NCBI RefSeq assembly: GCF_030148435.1 | Contig: NZ_JASBTN010000068.1 | Coordinates: 1-41,761 of the forward strand | Reading direction: 5' to 3' | DNA length: 41,761 nucleotides | Source of the DNA: Aliiroseovarius sp. | GTDB lineage: Bacteria > Pseudomonadota > Alphaproteobacteria > Rhodobacterales > Rhodobacteraceae | Shown here: positions 38,638 through 41,761 of the stretch, piece after piece | Layout of the letters: each line of letters starts with the position of its first letter | Numbering within the stretch: the stretch's first letter is position 1 | Program-made: the position numbers and the translations under genes | Notes under the pieces: model-generated | Seen by the model: the letters and a program-made list of their open reading frames with translations, nothing else | What the model was told of the DNA's origin: nothing | Databases searched by the model: none

Positions 38638-39684
38638 TCAGGGCTCTCCGATCGGATAGGGCACGGCGCCGGGGACGCGGGCCTTGTTCATCTCGCGCAT
38701 ACGCGCCAGCACATCCAACCCGAGTTGCGCATGGACGTCCAGCAGGTCGACCAGAACCCAGTTCTCGGCGATCTTGCCATCTTCCACGCGCCAGTAGTCC
38801 AGACTGCGCAGGGTAATTATCTGCCCGGTCGCGGGCAGGCCCAGCCAGCCGCCGCCGGTCAGCGCCTGTTTCATGTTGGGCCAGCCGGTCACGGCGGCAT
38901 AGTCGCCATCGCCGAAGAAATGGTGCGTGACATCCGCCTCGTGTTGCCCTCGATCCGGCATGGCTCGCAGAAACGGGATCTGGTGCCAGTTGCGAAAGCC
39001 GCGAATGCCGCGACAGGTTCCGATCCCGGCAGGGCCGTACCAGGTCATACTTTCGTGCCAGAAGCGTGCCATTTCCATGACCTCGGGCCCGCCTTGTGAC
39101 GGATGGCGTGTCATGTGGGACAGCATGTCGACGATCAGGTCGCAGGAGGCCTGGGCGCGCGCTGCATCACGCGGCCCGGTCACGAGTCCATCGAGCGTCG
39201 CGGGCCCGGGCACCAACCCTTCGCGCCCCAGCGAGGGGGCCAGCGGCCAGGCGCCGGCCTGCATCATCAGCTCTGGAATGTCCCAGATCGCCTGCACCTC
39301 GACCACGCGGCCTGCTTCGAACCGATAGAACTCGTGGAACCGCATATGCGCGAACTGGCCGGTTGGGGGAATGTCCAGGAAGGGCGCGGAGAATGTGCCA
39401 ACATAGTGTCCACCACAACCAACCCAGTCGGCCCCTGCCCCGTCCGGCCCGGCCATCACGATCCAGTCACGCCGTTCGAGGTCCGGCAACGCGGCAGAGA
39501 GTGGGTCAAAACAGGCGTCAAACCAGTCCGCGGCGGCCAGATCGCCGAACGGGTGACACATGTGCACCACGGCCTCCGGCGCCAGAACCTCCGCCAGCAC
39601 CGCGCGCAGCGTACCCGACGCAAAAGCCCCCCTCAGCCGCGCCACCACCGCCTTGTTTTCAGCCTGGCTCCCCATGTCTTTCAT
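38638..39684 (-). CDS. SnoaL/NTF2-like protein, tandem domains (first large copy)
   Basis: A 348-residue protein with two NTF2-like regions, about residues 15-150 and 190-335. Blocks such as AHMRFHEFYRFEAGRVVEVQ and LDYWRVEDGKIAENWVLVDL are typical of the SnoaL type, and the second resembles the end of the small SnoaL-like protein of this cluster. Starts at ATG 39684 or 39675 are possible. The start region abuts the terminator-like repeat (39682-39725), which separates it from the dehydrogenase gene. It is an atypical size for the family and of unknown function. Confidence 0.78.
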   Translation of the reverse strand: MKDMGSQAENKAVVARLRGAFASGTLRAVLAEVLAPEAVVHMCHPFGDLAAADWFDACFDPLSAALPDLERRDWIVMAGPDGAGADWVGCGGHYVGTFSAPFLDIPPTGQFAHMRFHEFYRFEAGRVVEVQAIWDIPELMMQAGAWPLAPSLGREGLVPGPATLDGLVTGPRDAARAQASCDLIVDMLSHMTRHPSQGGPEVMEMARFWHESMTWYGPAGIGTCRGIRGFRNWHQIPFLRAMPDRGQHEADVTHHFFGDGDYAAVTGWPNMKQALTGGGWLGLPATGQIITLRSLDYWRVEDGKIAENWVLVDLLDVHAQLGLDVLARMREMNKARVPGAVPYPIGEP

Positions 39685-39725
39685 CTTTCCCAAAATATCC
39701 CGGGGGCCTGGGGGCAGCGCCCCCA
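39682..39725. repeat. Dispersed terminator-like repeat, copy 2
   Basis: Contains CCCAAAATATCCCGGGGG and the GGGGGC-AG-CGCCCCC hairpin, matching the copy at 1816-1874. In transcription direction (minus) the hairpin is followed by ATATTTTGGG and then the start codon of the SnoaL-like gene. It lies 13 bp after the dehydrogenase stop, so it may partly end transcription between these two genes. Confidence 0.6.
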
Positions 39726-39738
39726 GCCGTCACTCATT

Positions 39739-41049
39739 TCACTCGGCGGCTTCGCCATACGGCACGTTCTGCCCGCCATAGCGACGGACGCGCAGGTTGC
39801 ACTGCTCGGCATGGCCAACGAAGCCCTCCAGCAGGCACAGGCGCGAGCCATAGGCGCCGATCCTGGCGGCGGCCTCATCCGTCGTGACCTTCTGATAGCT
39901 GTGCGTTTTCAGATATTTGCCAACCCAGAGCCCACCGGTATAGCGCCCGGCCTTCTTGGTGGGCAGCGTGTGGTTTGTGCCGATCACCTTGTCCCCATTG
40001 GCCACATTGGTACGCGGCCCCAGGAACAGCGCGCCGTATGAGGTCATGTTCTCCAGGAACCAGTCGTCGCGGTCGGTCATGACCTGAACGTGCTCGGAGG
40101 CGATGTCGTCAGCGACTTCCAGCATCTCGTCATAGGTGTCGCACAGGATCACCTCGCCATAATCCTCCCAGCTGACCCTGGCGGTGCCGGAGGTCGGCAG
40201 AATCTCCAGGATTCGGTCGATCTCCGACAGGGTCTCCTCGGCCAGTTTGCGCGAGGTGGAGACCAGAACGGCGGGCGAATTGTAGCCGTGTTCGGCCTGC
40301 CCCAGAAGGTCGGTCGCGCACATCTCGGCATCGACGGTTTCATCGGCGATCACCATGGTCTCGGTCGGACCGGCGAAGAGGTCGATGCCCACCCGGCCAA
40401 AGAGCTGCCGCTTGGCTTCTGCCACGAAGGCGTTGCCCGGGCCGACCAGCAGGTGCACCGGCGCAATCGACTCGGTGCCGATGGCCATGGCGCCCACGGC
40501 CTGGATGCCGCCCAGCACATAAATCTCATCCGCCCCACCCAGGTGCATGGCGGCGATTACCGCCGGGTTCGGTTCGCCGTTGAAGGGCGGCGTGCAGGCG
40601 ATAATGCGCGGCACGCCGGCAACCTTGGCGGTGGCGACCGACATATGGGCCGAGGCCACCATGGGGAACTTTCCGCCGGGCACATAACAGCCCACGGACT
40701 GCACCGGGATGTTCTTGTGCCCGAGGATCACGCCCGGCATGGTCTCGACCTCGATATCGAGCATGCTGTCGCGCTGCGCCTTGGCGAAATTCACAACCTG
40801 CTTCTGCGCGAACTTGATGTCCTCCAGATCGCGAGGGGAAACCTTGGCGATCAGCGCGTCGATCTCGTCTGGCGAAAGGCGATAGCTGTCGCGGTCGTAG
40901 CCGTCGAACTTCACCGCCAGCTCACGTACGGCCTCATCCCCCCGCGCTTCGATATCCTTCAGCGTTGCCGCCACCACGGCAGCGGTCTTGGCGTCATCCT
41001 CGGCGCGAGCAGCCTCGGGTTTGCCTTTCTTGAGATATTCGATTGCCAT
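39739..41049 (-). CDS. Histidinol dehydrogenase family enzyme, catabolic paralog
   Basis: A 436-residue zinc- and NAD-dependent alcohol-to-acid dehydrogenase of the HisD family. The expected active-site residues are visible: Gln251 and His254 in LLGQAEHG, Glu319-His320 in ASEHVQV, Asp353 in [13 protein letters not shown] and His413 in GFVGHAE. There are no other his genes around; instead it sits with an ABC permease, SDR and SnoaL-like proteins, so it is more likely a catabolic paralog, comparable to sulfopropanediol dehydrogenase HpsN, oxidising a primary alcohol to a carboxylate. The substrate is unknown. Met 41049 has AAGGATAAGG upstream. Confidence 0.85.
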   Translation of the reverse strand: MAIEYLKKGKPEAARAEDDAKTAAVVAATLKDIEARGDEAVRELAVKFDGYDRDSYRLSPDEIDALIAKVSPRDLEDIKFAQKQVVNFAKAQRDSMLDIEVETMPGVILGHKNIPVQSVGCYVPGGKFPMVASAHMSVATAKVAGVPRIIACTPPFNGEPNPAVIAAMHLGGADEIYVLGGIQAVGAMAIGTESIAPVHLLVGPGNAFVAEAKRQLFGRVGIDLFAGPTETMVIADETVDAEMCATDLLGQAEHGYNSPAVLVSTSRKLAEETLSEIDRILEILPTSGTARVSWEDYGEVILCDTYDEMLEVADDIASEHVQVMTDRDDWFLENMTSYGALFLGPRTNVANGDKVIGTNHTLPTKKAGRYTGGLWVGKYLKTHSYQKVTTDEAAARIGAYGSRLCLLEGFVGHAEQCNLRVRRYGGQNVPYGEAAE

Positions 41050-41053
41050 TGCC

Positions 41054-41590
41054 TTATCCTTGCGTTGCGGGTCGTGGCGCCTCGCGCTCTCCCCGATCGA
41101 AGGCTTCCCAGCCCTCGCCGTTGAAAATGTCCACGCCCAGTTGCGCGGCCACATGGGCGAAATCCACGTTCACCCAGTTGTCGACGATCTTGCCGTCGAC
41201 GACTTTCCAGAAGTCCATGTAGCGGATCTCGACTCGCTTGCCGGTGGGTTCGATGCCTAGGAACGTGCCGGAGTGAGTGGCCTCCTGGCGGCCGAAGGCG
41301 GCGGCCCATTCGCCCATATAGAGGCGGGCTTCGTCGATGCAGACCTTGTCAGAGAAGGCAGCCTGGAACGGGCGCTGCCAGTTGTCCTGGAATTCCTTCA
41401 ACCCGGCCTTGGTGCCGCAACCCTGGTTGCCCATCCAACGAAACCCCTCGGCGAAAAACTCGCCGATGTCGTTGATGCGGTGGTCGTTCAGACCGTCCAC
41501 CATGCCTTCGATGACGGCACGGGTCGTTTCGGTTTTGCTCATGTCCGTGTCTCGGCTGAGAACGGCCTGTTCGGGGCGGGAACCTTTCAT
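41054..41590 (-). CDS. Small SnoaL/NTF2-like (ester cyclase type) protein
   Basis: A 178-residue protein with one NTF2-like domain. Blocks are [15 protein letters not shown] at the start of the domain and [21 protein letters not shown] near its end. It starts at 41590 (AAGGA about 10 nt upstream) or possibly at 41542. It lies 4 bp before the dehydrogenase gene, so the two are co-translated, and it follows an ABC permease gene. It is the third SnoaL-type protein in the cluster. Reaction unknown. Confidence 0.82.
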   Translation of the reverse strand: MKGSRPEQAVLSRDTDMSKTETTRAVIEGMVDGLNDHRINDIGEFFAEGFRWMGNQGCGTKAGLKEFQDNWQRPFQAAFSDKVCIDEARLYMGEWAAAFGRQEATHSGTFLGIEPTGKRVEIRYMDFWKVVDGKIVDNWVNVDFAHVAAQLGVDIFNGEGWEAFDRGEREAPRPATQG

Positions 41591-41720
41591 GTGTCTGGTC
41601 CTTTCAGTTTGCCAAGGGTCTATCTGCGAAGGGGAGAGGACGCCCCGTGCAGCAGATAGTCCCGTGGCATTCTGTTGAGCGCCGGATGTCGGGACATGGC
41701 GCCGGATCTGAAATTCGCGC

Positions 41721-41761
41721 TCATCCCTTTACCGCGCCTGCGGTCAGGCCGCTTACAATCT
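41721..41761 (-). CDS. Carbohydrate ABC transporter permease, C-terminal end only
   Basis: Only the last 13 codons are in the window, reading IVSGLTAGAVKG then a stop. The GLTxGAVKG ending is characteristic of MalG/UgpE-type sugar ABC permeases. The rest of the transporter lies beyond the right edge. It indicates that the substrate of the adjacent catabolic genes is imported by a sugar-type ABC system. Confidence 0.7.
   Translation of the reverse strand, partial: IVSGLTAGAVKG

Noticed and set aside
41649-41700. A 25-codon frame between the ABC permease and the small SnoaL-like gene
   Set aside because: Too short and without a ribosome site to support as a gene.

Overview
The window is GC-rich chromosomal DNA from an alphaproteobacterium, most likely a Rhodobacteraceae member of the Roseobacter group. 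The assignment rests on the gene content and order: trpG-trpD-(ung)-trpC-moaC-moeA-lexA with comEC convergent behind it; a gene-transfer-agent (GTA) type holin and endolysin; a LexA box of the alphaproteobacterial GAAC-N7-GAAC type; and the fused indolepyruvate:ferredoxin oxidoreductase with a divergent LysR gene. No insertion sequence, integrase or CRISPR array was seen.

Layout. 1-3.5 kb: small accessory genes (GFA-type zinc protein, GYD-domain protein, DUF985 cupin) and a YibQ-like polysaccharide deacetylase-fold protein. 3.6-9.2 kb: a tightly overlapping plus-strand operon for tryptophan synthesis (trpG, trpD, trpC) with uracil-DNA glycosylase inserted between trpD and trpC, followed by molybdenum cofactor genes moaC and moeA. 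lexA follows with its own promoter, in which three GAAC units at 11-bp periodicity overlap the -10. 9.2-14.1 kb: comEC on the minus strand, then gltX and gltA on the plus strand. gltX carries a one-base frameshift in a G run near its 3' end. 14.2-15.1 kb: a PaaG-like enoyl-CoA hydratase/isomerase with a TetR-type palindrome upstream.

15.2-22.9 kb is a minus-strand run: acyltransferase, murI, argC, ccmE, then a five-gene cassette (GTA-type endolysin, GTA-type holin, and three small overlapping genes of 61, 44 and 140 codons), then ccmF and ccmH. The lysis cassette therefore splits a cytochrome c maturation cluster, and an 11-bp hairpin covers the endolysin ribosome binding site. 22.9-27.4 kb: the large oxidoreductase and its divergent LysR regulator, with two inverted repeats between them. 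27.4-27.9 kb holds no protein gene but has the architecture of a small RNA gene. 27.9-31.7 kb: purL, a Cys-rich protein, bolA, a one-TM protein and the monothiol glutaredoxin grxD (a BolA/Grx pair linked to Fe-S and iron handling). A tRNA-Gly(TCC) follows on the minus strand.

From 32.3 kb to the right edge all genes are on the minus strand and form an uncharacterised catabolic cluster. In transcription order it contains the C-terminus of a sugar-type ABC permease, a SnoaL/NTF2-fold protein, a histidinol-dehydrogenase-like enzyme, a second SnoaL-like protein, an SDR, a LacI regulator, a third SnoaL-like protein, a GlxA/AraC regulator, a bicupin, an alpha/beta hydrolase and an RraA-type protein. 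The substrate cannot be told from the sequence. This cluster, the lysis cassette with its small genes, and the putative small RNA are the most promising places for new biology.
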